Counted from the first letter of the stretch, positions 47,663 through 55,850 are shown. The stretch is 64,000 bases of DNA from Streptomyces sp. NRRL S-31 (GCF_000718775.1 NZ_JOCB01000058.1:1-64000), one strand, 5' to 3'. Translations and numbers: made by a program. Notes: generated by a model from the sequence alone, not told the origin.

Positions 47663-48746
47663 CGAACCCCTCGTCCTCGGCATCGAGACCTCCTGCGACG
47701 AGACCGGCGTCGGCATCGTCCGCGGCACCACCCTGCTGGCGGACGCCGTCGCCTCCAGCGTCGACGAGCACGCCCGCTTCGGCGGCGTGGTGCCGGAGGT
47801 GGCCTCCCGGGCCCACCTGGAGGCGATGGTCCCGACCATCGACCGCGCGCTGAAGGAGGCGGGGATCGCCGCCAGGGACCTGGACGGCATCGCGGTCACC
47901 GCGGGCCCCGGTCTCGCGGGCGCCCTGCTGGTCGGCGTCTCGGCGGCCAAGGCGTACGCCTACGCGCTCGGCAAGCCCCTGTACGGCGTCAACCACCTCG
48001 CCTCCCACATCTGCGTGGACCAGCTGGAGCACGGGCCGCTGCCCGAGCCGACGATGGCCCTGCTGGTGTCGGGCGGCCACTCCTCCCTGCTGCTCTCCTC
48101 CGACATCACCTCCGACGTCCGGCCGATGGGCGCGACCATCGACGACGCGGCCGGCGAGGCCTTCGACAAGATCGCCCGCGTGCTGAACCTGGGCTTCCCC
48201 GGCGGCCCGGTCATCGACCGGTACGCCAAGGAGGGCGACCCGCGGGCCATCGCCTTCCCGCGCGGCCTGACCGGCCCGCGCGACCCGGCGTACGACTTCT
48301 CCTTCTCCGGCCTGAAGACCGCCGTGGCCCGCTGGATCGAGGCCCGGCGCGCGGCCGGCGAGGAGGTCCCGGTCCGGGACGTGGCCGCCTCCTTCCAGGA
48401 GGCCGTGGTCGACGTGCTGACCCGCAAGGCCGTCCGCGCCTGCAAGGACGAGGGTGTGGACCACCTGATGATCGGCGGCGGGGTGGCGGCCAACTCCCGG
48501 CTGCGCGCCCTCGCCCAGGAGCGCTGCGAGGCGGCCGGCATCCGCCTGCGCGTGCCGCGCCCCAAGCTGTGCACGGACAACGGCGCGATGGTGGCCGCGC
48601 TGGGCGCCGAGATGGTCGCCCGCAACCGGGCCGCCTCCGACTGGGACCTGTCGGCCGACTCCTCCCTGCCGGTGACCGACCCGCACGTCCCGGGGCACGA
48701 CCACGACCACGTGCACGAGGTCAGCAAGGAGAACCTGTACTCGTGA
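47655..48746 (+). CDS. tsaD: tRNA N6-threonylcarbamoyladenosine transferase TsaD
   Basis: Catalytic subunit that transfers the threonylcarbamoyl group to A37. 363 residues, [20 protein letters not shown]. The metal-binding His pair is in [14 protein letters not shown] (about 110-123). ASKHA nucleotide motifs are [36 protein letters not shown] and the C-terminal Asp in [13 protein letters not shown]. It overlaps rimI by 8 nt and the next small gene by 4 nt. A His/Asp-rich segment near the C-terminus ([12 protein letters not shown]) is unusual and could bind metal. Confidence 0.97.
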   Translation: MTDEPLVLGIETSCDETGVGIVRGTTLLADAVASSVDEHARFGGVVPEVASRAHLEAMVPTIDRALKEAGIAARDLDGIAVTAGPGLAGALLVGVSAAKAYAYALGKPLYGVNHLASHICVDQLEHGPLPEPTMALLVSGGHSSLLLSSDITSDVRPMGATIDDAAGEAFDKIARVLNLGFPGGPVIDRYAKEGDPRAIAFPRGLTGPRDPAYDFSFSGLKTAVARWIEARRAAGEEVPVRDVAASFQEAVVDVLTRKAVRACKDEGVDHLMIGGGVAANSRLRALAQERCEAAGIRLRVPRPKLCTDNGAMVAALGAEMVARNRAASDWDLSADSSLPVTDPHVPGHDHDHVHEVSKENLYS

Positions 48747-49000
48747 CCGTCGCGCTGATGTGGGAGGCCCGGGCGGTCCCGGGGCGGGGCGCCGAGCTGC
48801 TCGCCTGGGTGGGCGGACAGCGCCTGCCCGAGGAGCCGTCGCGGCGGGAGACCTTCCGCGCGCCGCAGGACCGGGTGCTGGTCGTCACCTGGTGGGACGC
48901 GCCGTACGACGCCCCGCTGCCCGAGCTGCCCGAGCCGGACGCCGATCTGGTGACCCGTCCGGTGCACCGGTGGCGCTTCGAGCAGGTGCCCGGCGCCTGA
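48743..49000 (+). CDS. Small conserved protein downstream of tsaD, unknown function
   Basis: 85 residues starting at GTG 48743 inside the tsaD stop (GTGA), [20 protein letters not shown], with [12 protein letters not shown] in the middle. The alternating hydrophobic strands and its size suggest a small alpha/beta fold of antibiotic-monooxygenase-like type, but I cannot confirm a family. Translational coupling to tsaD indicates it is made with the t6A proteins. There is no signal peptide or membrane segment. Confidence 0.7.
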   Translation: MTVALMWEARAVPGRGAELLAWVGGQRLPEEPSRRETFRAPQDRVLVVTWWDAPYDAPLPELPEPDADLVTRPVHRWRFEQVPGA

Positions 49001-49002
49001 GC

Positions 49003-49032
49003 TTGGCGCCTCCGACCGGGGTGCGCTATGAT
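49003..49032 (+). promoter_or_regulatory. Promoter of the candidate small RNA
   Basis: TTGGCG (49003-49008) and TATGAT (49027-49032) are 18 bp apart; the -10 box differs from TATAAT at one base. It starts a transcript near 49039, about 160 nt before the LacI gene, which has its own -10 box adjacent to its start codon. Confidence 0.7.
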
Positions 49033-49038
49033 CATCAC

Positions 49039-49124
49039 ACAGCGAACGGCCGGAACACCGGCCCGGACGCAGTGCGTTGGTGGTCCAAGGAAAGACGCCC
49101 CGCTTCCTGCGGGGAAATGCACTG
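49039..49124 (+). ncRNA. Candidate structured small RNA or leader
   Basis: The inferred transcript folds into GGCCGG-AACA-CCGGCC (49048-49063), then a stem CAGTGC (49070-49075) with GCACTG (49119-49124). That stem encloses TTGG/CCAA (49077-49088) and CCCCGC-TTCCT-GCGGGG (49098-49114). GGAA (49089-49092) is complementary to the TTCC loop at 49104-49107, allowing a pseudoknot or an alternative stem. No open frame with a ribosome site is present. The 3' end is unknown; further small stems follow at 49150-49160 and 49161-49179. Confidence 0.5.
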
Positions 49125-49165
49125 TCTGCTCGAATGTACCGTCGTCCGTGCGGCGTCCGCGTCCC

Positions 49166-49194
49166 TTCGCCACCGGGACCGCCGGGGTTACGAT
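49166..49194 (+). promoter_or_regulatory. Leaderless promoter of the LacI-family gene
   Basis: TTCGCC (49166-49171) and TACGAT (49189-49194) are 17 bp apart, and the -10 box ends 7 nt before the ATG at 49202. This supports separate transcription of the regulator and of the RNA candidate upstream. Confidence 0.6.
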
Positions 49195-49201
49195 CGCGGG
49201 C

Positions 49202-50230
49202 ATGAAGCCTTCGAAGCCCGCCCACAAGCAGACGGCGACCCTCGCCGAGATCGCCCGTGAGGCCGGGGTCTCCGCTCCGACTGTTTCGAAGGTCCTCAAC
49301 GGCCGGGCCGACGTCGCCCCCGCGACCCGCGCCCGGGTCGAGGAACTGCTGCGCGGCCACGGCTACCGGCGCCGCCGCGCCGAGGCGTCCCGGTCGCCGC
49401 TGATCGACCTGGTCTTCCACGAACTGGAGAGCGCCTGGGCGCTGGAGGTCATCCGCGGCGTGGAGAACGTGGCCAGGGACGCCGGGCTGAGCGTGGTGCT
49501 GTCCGAGTCGGCCGGCCGGCTCACCCCCGGCCGGACCTGGGCCGACCAGGTCGCCGCCCGCCGCCCGCACGGCGTCGTCCTGGTGCTGTCCGATCTCGAC
49601 GAGTCCCAGCGGGCCCTGCTGGCCAGCCGCTCCATCCCGTTCGTGGTGATGGACCCGGCCGGCGACCCGGGTCCGGACGTGCCGTCCATCGGCGCCACCA
49701 ACTGGCAGGGCGGTCTCGCCGCCACCCGGCACCTGGTGGAACTCGGCCACACCCGGATCGGCGCGATCAGCGGCCCGTCCCGGATGATGGGCAGCCGGGC
49801 CCGGACCGACGGCTACCGGGCGGCCCTGGAGACGGCCGGGCTGCCCGTCGACCCCTCGCTCCTCGTCGTCGGCGACTTCCACCACGACGCCGGCTACCGC
49901 CTGGGCCTGGAGCTGCTGCGCCGCCCGGACCGGCCCACCGCCGTCTTCGCGGGCAACGACCTCCAGGCGCTCGGCCTGTACGAGGCCGCCCGCGAACTGG
50001 GCCTGCGCGTCCCGGAGGACGTCAGCGTGGTCGGCTTCGACGATCTGCCGGTGGCCCGCTGGGTGGGCCCGCCGCTGACCACCGTGCGGCAGCCGCTCAC
50101 CGAGATGGCCGAGGCCGCCGCCCGGCTGGTGCTGGAGCTGGGGCGGGCCGAGGACGAGCGGACCGCGACCCGGGTGGAGCTGGCGACGAGCCTGGTGGTG
50201 CGGTCCAGCACGGCCGCGCCCCCGCGATGA
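49202..50230 (+). CDS. LacI-family transcriptional regulator
   Basis: 342 residues. The N-terminal helix-turn-helix is ATLAEIAREAGVSAPTVSKV (about 12-31), with the hinge GRADVAPATRARVEELLRGH. The periplasmic-binding-protein-like effector domain (about 63-335) includes GVVLVLSDLDESQ, GATNWQGGLAATRHLVELGH and FAGNDLQALGLYEAA, with GFDDLPVARWVGPPLTTVRQ near the end. This sugar-responsive type often controls oligosaccharide ABC transporters, but no transporter adjoins it. The start ATG 49202 fits a leaderless promoter. Confidence 0.92.
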   Translation: MKPSKPAHKQTATLAEIAREAGVSAPTVSKVLNGRADVAPATRARVEELLRGHGYRRRRAEASRSPLIDLVFHELESAWALEVIRGVENVARDAGLSVVLSESAGRLTPGRTWADQVAARRPHGVVLVLSDLDESQRALLASRSIPFVVMDPAGDPGPDVPSIGATNWQGGLAATRHLVELGHTRIGAISGPSRMMGSRARTDGYRAALETAGLPVDPSLLVVGDFHHDAGYRLGLELLRRPDRPTAVFAGNDLQALGLYEAARELGLRVPEDVSVVGFDDLPVARWVGPPLTTVRQPLTEMAEAAARLVLELGRAEDERTATRVELATSLVVRSSTAAPPR

Positions 50231-50353
50231 GATCCCTGCCGGCGGTGCCGTCGGGGTGAACCGCGGGGGAGCGGAAGATGAGAATTCCCCAAGAAACCGA
50301 ATCATGGGGTATCCGCTAACAGTCCGCTAATAATTCGGACTTACGTTCCTGTC

Positions 50354-51409
50354 GTGACGCGACACGAGGAGCAAGGCGGCGCGGCCGGACGGGCGCGGCG
50401 GCGACCGCGAGCGCTGCGGATCGCCGGTCTCACCCTGGCGGGCGCCCTGGTGCTGGGCGTGGCGGCGGCCGGCTGGGCGTACCGGCACCTGAGCGGCAAC
50501 ATCACGAGCGTCGACATCGACAGCGCGCTCGGCGACGACCGGCCCGCCCCGGCCGTGCTCACCCCCGCCGCCACCGTGTCGGCCGACGCCTCCCCGCTGC
50601 CCACGGGCTCCTTGAACATCCTGGTCCTCGGCTCGGACTCGCGCAGCGGCGCGGCCAACCGGGAACTGGGCGGCGGGGACAGCGGCGAGGCCCGGTCCGA
50701 CACGGCGATGGTCGCGCATCTCGACGCGGGCCGGACGAGGGCGACCGTGGTCAGCATCCCGCGCGACACGCTCGTCACCCGCCCGTCCTGCCCGCTCGCC
50801 TCCGGCGGGAGCACGGCGGTGGCGCACGGCGCCATGTTCAACAGCGCCTACGCGGTGGGCGGTCCGGTGTGCGCGGTGAAGACCGCCGAGTCCCTCACCG
50901 GCATCCGGATGGACCACTACCTGGAGATCGACTTCTCCGGCTTCGCCCGGCTGGTCGACGCGCTCGGCGGGGTCGACGTCACCACCGGCGAGGACATCGA
51001 CGACGACCAGAGCCACCTCCACCTCAAGGCCGGCACCCACCACCTCGACGGCAAGCGGGCCCTGGCCCTCGCCCGCACCCGGCACGGCATAGGCGACGGC
51101 AGCGACCTGGGCCGCATAGGACTCCAGCAGAACCTGGTCAAGGCCCTGCTGGAACAGATCGCCTCCGCCGGGCTGCTCACCGATCCCGCCCGGCTCTACC
51201 GGATCGCCGACGCCGCCACCGCCGGCCTCACCGCCGACACCGGCCTGGACTCCCTGGGCGAGCTGACGAGCCTCGGCCGGAGCCTGGAGGGCCTGGCCGC
51301 CGACCGGGTGCGGACGGTGACCATGCCGGTCGTCACGGCGCCCTCCGACCCCAACCGGGTGGTCCCGGAGGAACCCGAGGCGAGCCGGCTCTGGGCGTCC
51401 CTGCGCTGA
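50354..51409 (+). CDS. LytR-CpsA-Psr family protein
   Basis: 351 residues. A basic N-terminus and one membrane helix (about 21-42, LRIAGLTLAGALVLGVAAAG) precede an extracytoplasmic LCP domain: LNILVLGSDSR (about 87-97), ARSDTAMVAHLD, TVVSIPRDTLV, and the C-terminal part GKRALALARTRHG...DLGRIGLQQNLVKAL. The family transfers polyprenyl-linked glycopolymers such as teichoic-acid-like chains to peptidoglycan. The start is GTG 50354, preceded by TACGTT and 6 nt, so it is probably leaderless. Confidence 0.92.
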   Translation: MTRHEEQGGAAGRARRRPRALRIAGLTLAGALVLGVAAAGWAYRHLSGNITSVDIDSALGDDRPAPAVLTPAATVSADASPLPTGSLNILVLGSDSRSGAANRELGGGDSGEARSDTAMVAHLDAGRTRATVVSIPRDTLVTRPSCPLASGGSTAVAHGAMFNSAYAVGGPVCAVKTAESLTGIRMDHYLEIDFSGFARLVDALGGVDVTTGEDIDDDQSHLHLKAGTHHLDGKRALALARTRHGIGDGSDLGRIGLQQNLVKALLEQIASAGLLTDPARLYRIADAATAGLTADTGLDSLGELTSLGRSLEGLAADRVRTVTMPVVTAPSDPNRVVPEEPEASRLWASLR

Positions 51410-51428
51410 GCCAGGGGGCACGGGAGCC

Positions 51429-51456
51429 GGGGCGGCGGACGCGGGGCGGCGGACGC
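51429..51456. repeat. Two tandem 14-bp repeats
   Basis: GGGGCGGCGGACGC occurs twice head-to-tail directly upstream of the A/T-rich hairpin. Confidence 0.8.
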
Positions 51457-51484
51457 GGGAAAAAACTTCCGGGTTTTTTCCGCG
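51454..51484. terminator. A6/T6 hairpin after the LCP gene
   Basis: The left arm CGCGG, a bulged G and AAAAAAC (51454-51466) pairs with GTTTTTTCCGCG (51473-51484) around the loop TTCCGG. Runs of six A and six T are very rare at this GC level. It can serve as a bidirectional terminator after the LCP gene. Confidence 0.65.
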
Positions 51485-51567
51485 AGCGTGTCGATCCCGG
51501 CGTCTCCCGTTCGACGCAGGGGTGAGCGGCGGGGAACGGCCCCGCCGCTCCGACCGGAGGAGACACC

Positions 51568-51924
51568 ATGCCCCGCTACCTGTCGCTCGTGCGCGTCGAC
51601 GAGTCCGCCGCCCCCGCCGGGGGCCCCAGCGCGGAGCTGATGCGGCGGATGGGCGAGCTGATCGAGGAGATGACCAAGGCCGGCGTGCTGCTCGACACCG
51701 CCGGGCTCACCCCGTCCGCCGAGGCCGTGCGGGTGGACTGGGACGGTGAGCGGGCCGCCGTCACCGACGGGCCGTTCACCGAGGCCAAGGAGGTCGTCGG
51801 CGGCTACGCCCTCATGCAGTGCAAGGACCGGGCCGAGGCGGTGGAGTGGACCCGGCGCTTCCTGCACGTCCACGGCCCGGAGTGGCGGATCGCCTGCGAA
51901 CTGCGGGAGATCGCCGAGGGCTGA
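51568..51924 (+). CDS. YCII/DGPF-domain protein
   Basis: 118 residues, MPRYLSLVRVDESAAPAGGP, with the family hallmark TDGPFTEAKEVVGGYALMQC (about 65-84). YCII-related DGPF proteins have a ferredoxin-like fold and unknown activity. It lies 43 bp upstream of and co-oriented with an ECF42-type sigma gene; genes of this family typically pair with ECF42 sigma factors and belong to their regulon. A GGAGGAGA ribosome site precedes the ATG. Confidence 0.9.
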   Translation: MPRYLSLVRVDESAAPAGGPSAELMRRMGELIEEMTKAGVLLDTAGLTPSAEAVRVDWDGERAAVTDGPFTEAKEVVGGYALMQCKDRAEAVEWTRRFLHVHGPEWRIACELREIAEG

Positions 51925-51967
51925 ACCCATTTGGCCGAAAGGCCGCGGGCGGTGTTGCATGTGGCCT

Positions 51968-53743
51968 GTGGAATCCCAGCCCACGACAGCCCGGCCCGCG
52001 GCGGCCCAGCCGTCGGCGGCGCAGCCTGCGGCGACGCAGCCCGCGGCAGCCCGGCCCACGGCAGCGCAGCCCATGGCGGCCCGGCCTGAGGTGGCCCGGC
52101 CTGAGGCGGTTCAGTCGGCGGCGGCGCAGCCCGCGGCGACGCAGCCCGCTGCGGCCTGGCCCATGGCGGCCTGGCCCGCGGCGGCTCAGCCCATGGCGGC
52201 CCGGCCTGAGGTGGCCCGGCCTGAGGTGGCCCGGCCTGAGGTGGCCCGGCCCACGTCAGCCCGGCCCGCAGCGGCCCAGCCGGCGGTGGCCCGGCCGGCG
52301 GCAGCGCAGCCCATGGCGGCCCAGCAGTCGGCGACGCAGCCCGCAGCGGCCCAGCAGTCGGCAGCGCAGCCCGCGGCGGCTCAGTCCATGGCGGTTCAGT
52401 CGGCAGCGGCCCGGCCCACTGCGACGCAGCCCGCTGTGACACGACCGTCCTCCGCGGCGCACGCGATCGAGACCGTCTTCCGGCTGGAGTCGCCTCGCGT
52501 CATCGCCGGCGTCGCCCGGATCGTCCGGGATGTCGGCATCGCCGAGGAGCTGGCGCAGGACGCGCTGGTCGCCGCCCTGGAGCGGTGGCCCCGCGAGGGC
52601 GTGCCCGACAACCCCGGCGCCTGGCTGATGGCCACCGCCCGGCACCGGGCCGTCGACCTGATCCGGCGCCGTGAGACCTACGCCCGCAAACTCGCCGAGA
52701 TCGGCCGGGACCTGGAGACCACCGCCCCGCCGGAGGAGCCCGCCGACCCGGACGGCATCGACGACGACCTGCTCCGGCTGGTCTTCACCGCCTGCCACCC
52801 GGTGCTGTCCGCACAGGCCCGCACCGCGCTCACCCTGCGCCTGCTCGGCGGCCTGAGCACGGCCGAGATCGCCCGCGCACACCTGGTGCCCGAGGCGACG
52901 GTCGCCCAGCGGATCGTCCGCGCCAAACGCACCCTGGCGGCGCGGAACGTCGCCTTCGAGGTGCCGTACGGACCCGACCGGGAGGCCCGCCTCGGCTCCG
53001 TCCTGGACGTGATCTACCTGATCTTCAACGAGGGCTACGCGGCCACCGCCGGTGACGACTGGCTGCGCCCCGGCCTGTGCGAGGACGCGCTGCGGCTGGC
53101 CCGCGTGCTGTCCGGGCTGATGCCCGGCGAGCCCGAGGTGCACGGTCTGACCGCGCTGCTGGAGTTCCAGACCTCCCGCGCCGCCGCCCGCACCGCCCCC
53201 GACGGCACCCCGGTGCTGCTGAGGGACCAGGACCGGGGCCGCTGGAACCGCCTGCTCATCGCGCGCGGGGTCGAGGCCCTGGACCGCGCCGGGGCCACCG
53301 CGAGCGGCCCCCCGGGCCCGTACCGGCTCCAGGCGGCCATCGCCGCCTGCCACGCGCGCGCGTCCACGTACGAGGAGACCGACTGGCGGGCCATCGCCAC
53401 CCTGTACGGCCTGCTGGCCGTGCGCGCGCCGTCCCCGGTGGTCGAGCTGAACCGCGCGGTCGCCGTGTCGATGGCCGACGGCCCGGCGGCGGGCCTGGAA
53501 CTGGTGGACGCGCTGGCCGCCGCGCCCGCGCTGCGCGACTACCACCTGCTGCCCAGCGTCCGCGGCGACCTGCTGGCCCGGCTCGGGCGCACCGCCCAGG
53601 CCCGGGCGGAGTTCGTCCGGGCGGCGGGGCTGGCGCGCAACGAACGGGAGCGCACGCTGCTGCTGCGCAGGGCGGGGGAGTGCCCGGACGTCACCCCAGC
53701 GGACGGCCGATCAGCATCGTCGGTGCCCCCGCCACCCGGGTGA
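51968..53743 (+). CDS. ECF42-type sigma factor with pentapeptide-repeat N-terminus
   Basis: 591 residues. Residues about 6-160 consist of some 31 pentapeptides of the form x-A-x-(Q/R/W)-P (AAAQP, MAARP, EVARP and variants). The sigma domains begin at AHAIETVFRLESPRVIAGVA: region 2 includes VRDVGIAEELAQDALVAALE and PGAWLMATARHRAVDLIRRR; region 4 includes RTALTLRLLGGLSTAEIARA. A C-terminal domain of about 240 residues follows (EGYAATAGDDWLRPGLCEDA ...), as in ECF42, which has no anti-sigma factor. GTG 51968 is chosen because a TTGCAT -10 candidate ends 7 nt before it; ATG 51959 is the alternative. The 3' end overlaps the convergent methyltransferase by 53 bp. Confidence 0.85.
   Translation: MESQPTTARPAAAQPSAAQPAATQPAAARPTAAQPMAARPEVARPEAVQSAAAQPAATQPAAAWPMAAWPAAAQPMAARPEVARPEVARPEVARPTSARPAAAQPAVARPAAAQPMAAQQSATQPAAAQQSAAQPAAAQSMAVQSAAARPTATQPAVTRPSSAAHAIETVFRLESPRVIAGVARIVRDVGIAEELAQDALVAALERWPREGVPDNPGAWLMATARHRAVDLIRRRETYARKLAEIGRDLETTAPPEEPADPDGIDDDLLRLVFTACHPVLSAQARTALTLRLLGGLSTAEIARAHLVPEATVAQRIVRAKRTLAARNVAFEVPYGPDREARLGSVLDVIYLIFNEGYAATAGDDWLRPGLCEDALRLARVLSGLMPGEPEVHGLTALLEFQTSRAAARTAPDGTPVLLRDQDRGRWNRLLIARGVEALDRAGATASGPPGPYRLQAAIAACHARASTYEETDWRAIATLYGLLAVRAPSPVVELNRAVAVSMADGPAAGLELVDALAAAPALRDYHLLPSVRGDLLARLGRTAQARAEFVRAAGLARNERERTLLLRRAGECPDVTPADGRSASSVPPPPG
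51983..52447 (+). repeat. 15-bp coding minisatellite, about 31 copies
   Basis: The first 465 bp of the repeat region keep a 15-bp period in frame with the sigma gene, with units close to GCGGCGGCCCAGCCC. Perfect runs occur (three successive EVARP units at about 52208-52252). The pattern is imperfect elsewhere, as expected after slippage and later substitution. Confidence 0.9.
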
Positions 53744-54857
53744 GGAAGACGGTGGCCGCGTTCGGCCCCTCCGGCCGGACCTTGCGGCGCAGTTCCTCCG
53801 GCTCGACGGCCGAGCCGCGCTTCTTCACGGTCAGCGTGCCGACCCCGCGTTCGCGCAGCAGGGCCTTGAGCTTCTTGACGTTGAAGGGCAGCCGGTCGGT
53901 GATCTCGTAGCCGGTGGCGTACGGCGTGGCCCGCGCCTCGTCGGCGGTGACGTACGCGATGGTCGGGTCGACGAGCCCGCCGTCCAGCTCCTCGGCCACC
54001 TCGGCGACCAGGTGTGCGCGGATGACCGCGCCGTCCGGCTCGTACAGGTACCGCCCCACCGGCCGCACCCGGGGGTCGGGCAGCCCGCGGCCGAGCAGCG
54101 TGCGCGGGCCCGGCAGCAGCGTGGCCCGCACGGCGCCCGGCGCGCCGGTCCCGAACCACAGCACCGCCTCCTTCACGTCCCCGCCGTCGGAGATCCACTC
54201 GGCCTCGGCCTCGGCCGGGACCACCTCGTGCGGGATGCCCGGGGCGATCTTCAGCGCGGCGCGGGGTGCCGCGCGGGCGGTCTCGACCGCCCAGGACAGC
54301 GGCGGCGAGTACGCCTCTGGGTCGAAGATCCGGCCGCGTCCGCCCCGCCGTGCCGGGTCCACGAACACCGCGTCGTACCCGGCGGTGTCCACCTCCGTGA
54401 CGTCCGCCTGGCGCACCTCGATCAGGTCGGCCAGTCCCAGGGCGTCCGCGTTCGCCCGGGCCGCCGCGGCGGTCAGCGGGTCGCGGTCCACGGCCAGCAC
54501 CCGGACGCCGGCCCGGGCCAGCGCGATCGCGTCCCCGCCGATGCCGCAGCACAGGTCGGCGACGGAGGTCACGCCCAGCCCGGTCAGTCGGCGGGCCCGG
54601 TACGCCGCCACGCTGCCGCGCGTGGACTGCTCGACCCCGTTCGGGGTGAAGAACATCCGCCCGGCGTCCTCGGCCCCGAACTTCGCCGCCGCCCGCCGGC
54701 GCAGCCGGGCCTGGCCGAGCGCGGCCGAGACCAGTTCGGCCGGGTGTTCGCGGCGCAGCCGGGTGGCCATCGCGAGTTCCTGCGCGGGTTCGGTGTCGCG
54801 CACCTCGTCGAGGAGGGCGCGGCCTTCGGGGGTGAGGAGCGGAGCGAGGTCGTTCAC
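53691..54857 (-). CDS. THUMP-like class I SAM-dependent methyltransferase
   Basis: 388 residues, MNDLAPLLTPEGRALLDEVR. The N-terminal helical part (about 1-85) is followed by the Rossmann domain: VADLCCGIGGDAIALARAGV is motif I (about 98-117), VLAVDRDPLTAAAARANADA and AVFVDPARRGGRGRIFDPEA follow, and PARR suggests an N-methyltransferase-type active site. A C-terminal THUMP-like part starts near 300. Such proteins are thought to modify RNA, but the target is unknown. The start is GTG 54857, with CACAAT ending 6 nt upstream, possibly leaderless. Confidence 0.82.
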   Translation of the reverse strand: MNDLAPLLTPEGRALLDEVRDTEPAQELAMATRLRREHPAELVSAALGQARLRRRAAAKFGAEDAGRMFFTPNGVEQSTRGSVAAYRARRLTGLGVTSVADLCCGIGGDAIALARAGVRVLAVDRDPLTAAAARANADALGLADLIEVRQADVTEVDTAGYDAVFVDPARRGGRGRIFDPEAYSPPLSWAVETARAAPRAALKIAPGIPHEVVPAEAEAEWISDGGDVKEAVLWFGTGAPGAVRATLLPGPRTLLGRGLPDPRVRPVGRYLYEPDGAVIRAHLVAEVAEELDGGLVDPTIAYVTADEARATPYATGYEITDRLPFNVKKLKALLRERGVGTLTVKKRGSAVEPEELRRKVRPEGPNAATVFLTRVAGAPTMLIGRPLG

Positions 54858-54947
54858 CGGGTCATTGTGGGCCAGTCGGTGGATGGTGCGCCCGCGGCGG
54901 CGGTGTCGGCCCGGATGGCGGGCCGGGACCTGGGAGGATCCGGCACC

Positions 54948-55850
54948 ATGCGAGCAGTAGGACAAAATGACAAAAGTCGGGCATGGGTCGCGAAGGCCGC
55001 CCTGGGCGCCACCGCCCTCGCCCTGGCCGCCGGCCTGCTGTCCGGCTGCGCCGGTGACACCCGGCCCGCCGCGGGGCAGGCCGGCCCCGCCCATCCCCGG
55101 GACCCGCGGGCCGGCCAGGCCGCCGAACGCGCCCGGCTGGCCGCCGCCGCCCGCCGCTGGAACCTCGACCGGGTCCCGCTCACGCCCCCGGCACCGCCCG
55201 CCAGGAAGCCCGTGATCACCCCGCGCGACGGCTTCGAGGTGGACGGCCAGGAGGAGGAGGGCCTCCCGCCGGTCTTCACCACCGTCCCCACCCGGGACAA
55301 GGTCGTCTTCCTCACCATCGACGACGGCGCCGAGAAGGACCCGGCGTTCCTGCGCATGATGAGCGAGCTGAAGATCCCGTACACCGCCTTCCTCAGCGAC
55401 TACCTGGTCAAGGAGGACTACGGCTACTTCCGCCGGATGCAGGCCCAGGGCGTGACCCTGAACAACCACACCCTCACCCACCCCTACCTGCCCGGACTCT
55501 CCTACGAGGAGCAGAAGGACGAGATCTGCGGCATGCAGACCGTCATGCGGAAGCAGTTCGGCAAGGCGCCCACCGTGTTCCGGCCGCCGTACGGCAACTA
55601 CAACGGCGACACCCTGCGCGCCGCCAAGTCCTGCGGGATCAAGTACGCGCCGATCTGGGACGAGGAGGTCTTCGTCGACCACTGGGAGTACCGCGACTGG
55701 GACGGCAGTCTGCACCCCGGCGACATCGTCCTCACCCACTTCCGCGGCCGGGACGACTGGAACGGCACCATGGTGGACGACATGCGCCGCTTCCTGAACA
55801 AGGTCACGCGCGAGGGCTACGCCGTGGCCCGCCTGGAGGACTACCTGTGA
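54948..55850 (+). CDS. CE4 polysaccharide deacetylase lipoprotein
   Basis: 300 residues. The signal ends in LLSGC with lipid Cys34. NodB-type motifs: 1 LTIDDGAEKD (base and metal Asp), 2 NNHTLTHP (H-x3-H), 3 FRPPYGNYN, 4 WDEEVFVDHW, and 5 DIVLTHFRG. All catalytic residues are present; the canonical FDDGP is IDDGA. It is an extracytoplasmic enzyme likely to deacetylate GlcNAc or MurNAc in wall or surface glycan. GGGAGG lies 10 nt before the ATG. A paralogue starts inside its stop codon. Confidence 0.9.
   Translation: MRAVGQNDKSRAWVAKAALGATALALAAGLLSGCAGDTRPAAGQAGPAHPRDPRAGQAAERARLAAAARRWNLDRVPLTPPAPPARKPVITPRDGFEVDGQEEEGLPPVFTTVPTRDKVVFLTIDDGAEKDPAFLRMMSELKIPYTAFLSDYLVKEDYGYFRRMQAQGVTLNNHTLTHPYLPGLSYEEQKDEICGMQTVMRKQFGKAPTVFRPPYGNYNGDTLRAAKSCGIKYAPIWDEEVFVDHWEYRDWDGSLHPGDIVLTHFRGRDDWNGTMVDDMRRFLNKVTREGYAVARLEDYL

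Noticed and set aside
49039-49150. Interpretation of the 49-kb RNA candidate as a tRNA
   Set aside because: No acceptor stem, T-loop consensus or D-loop pattern fits; the multi-stem layout differs from a cloverleaf.
49039-49200. A known riboswitch (c-di-AMP, cobalamin, SAM, fluoride, glutamine) upstream of the LacI gene
   Set aside because: None of the conserved core sequences of these classes that I know appears.
51804-52442. Open frames in other phases of the minisatellite (Pro/Gly/Ala- and Arg/Ser-rich)
   Set aside because: A 15-bp repeat keeps every frame open. Only the frame that continues into the ECF42 sigma domains is supported.
53691-53743. A frameshift at the end of the sigma gene
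   Set aside because: The 53-bp overlap with the convergent methyltransferase is explained by both genes having intact family C-termini.
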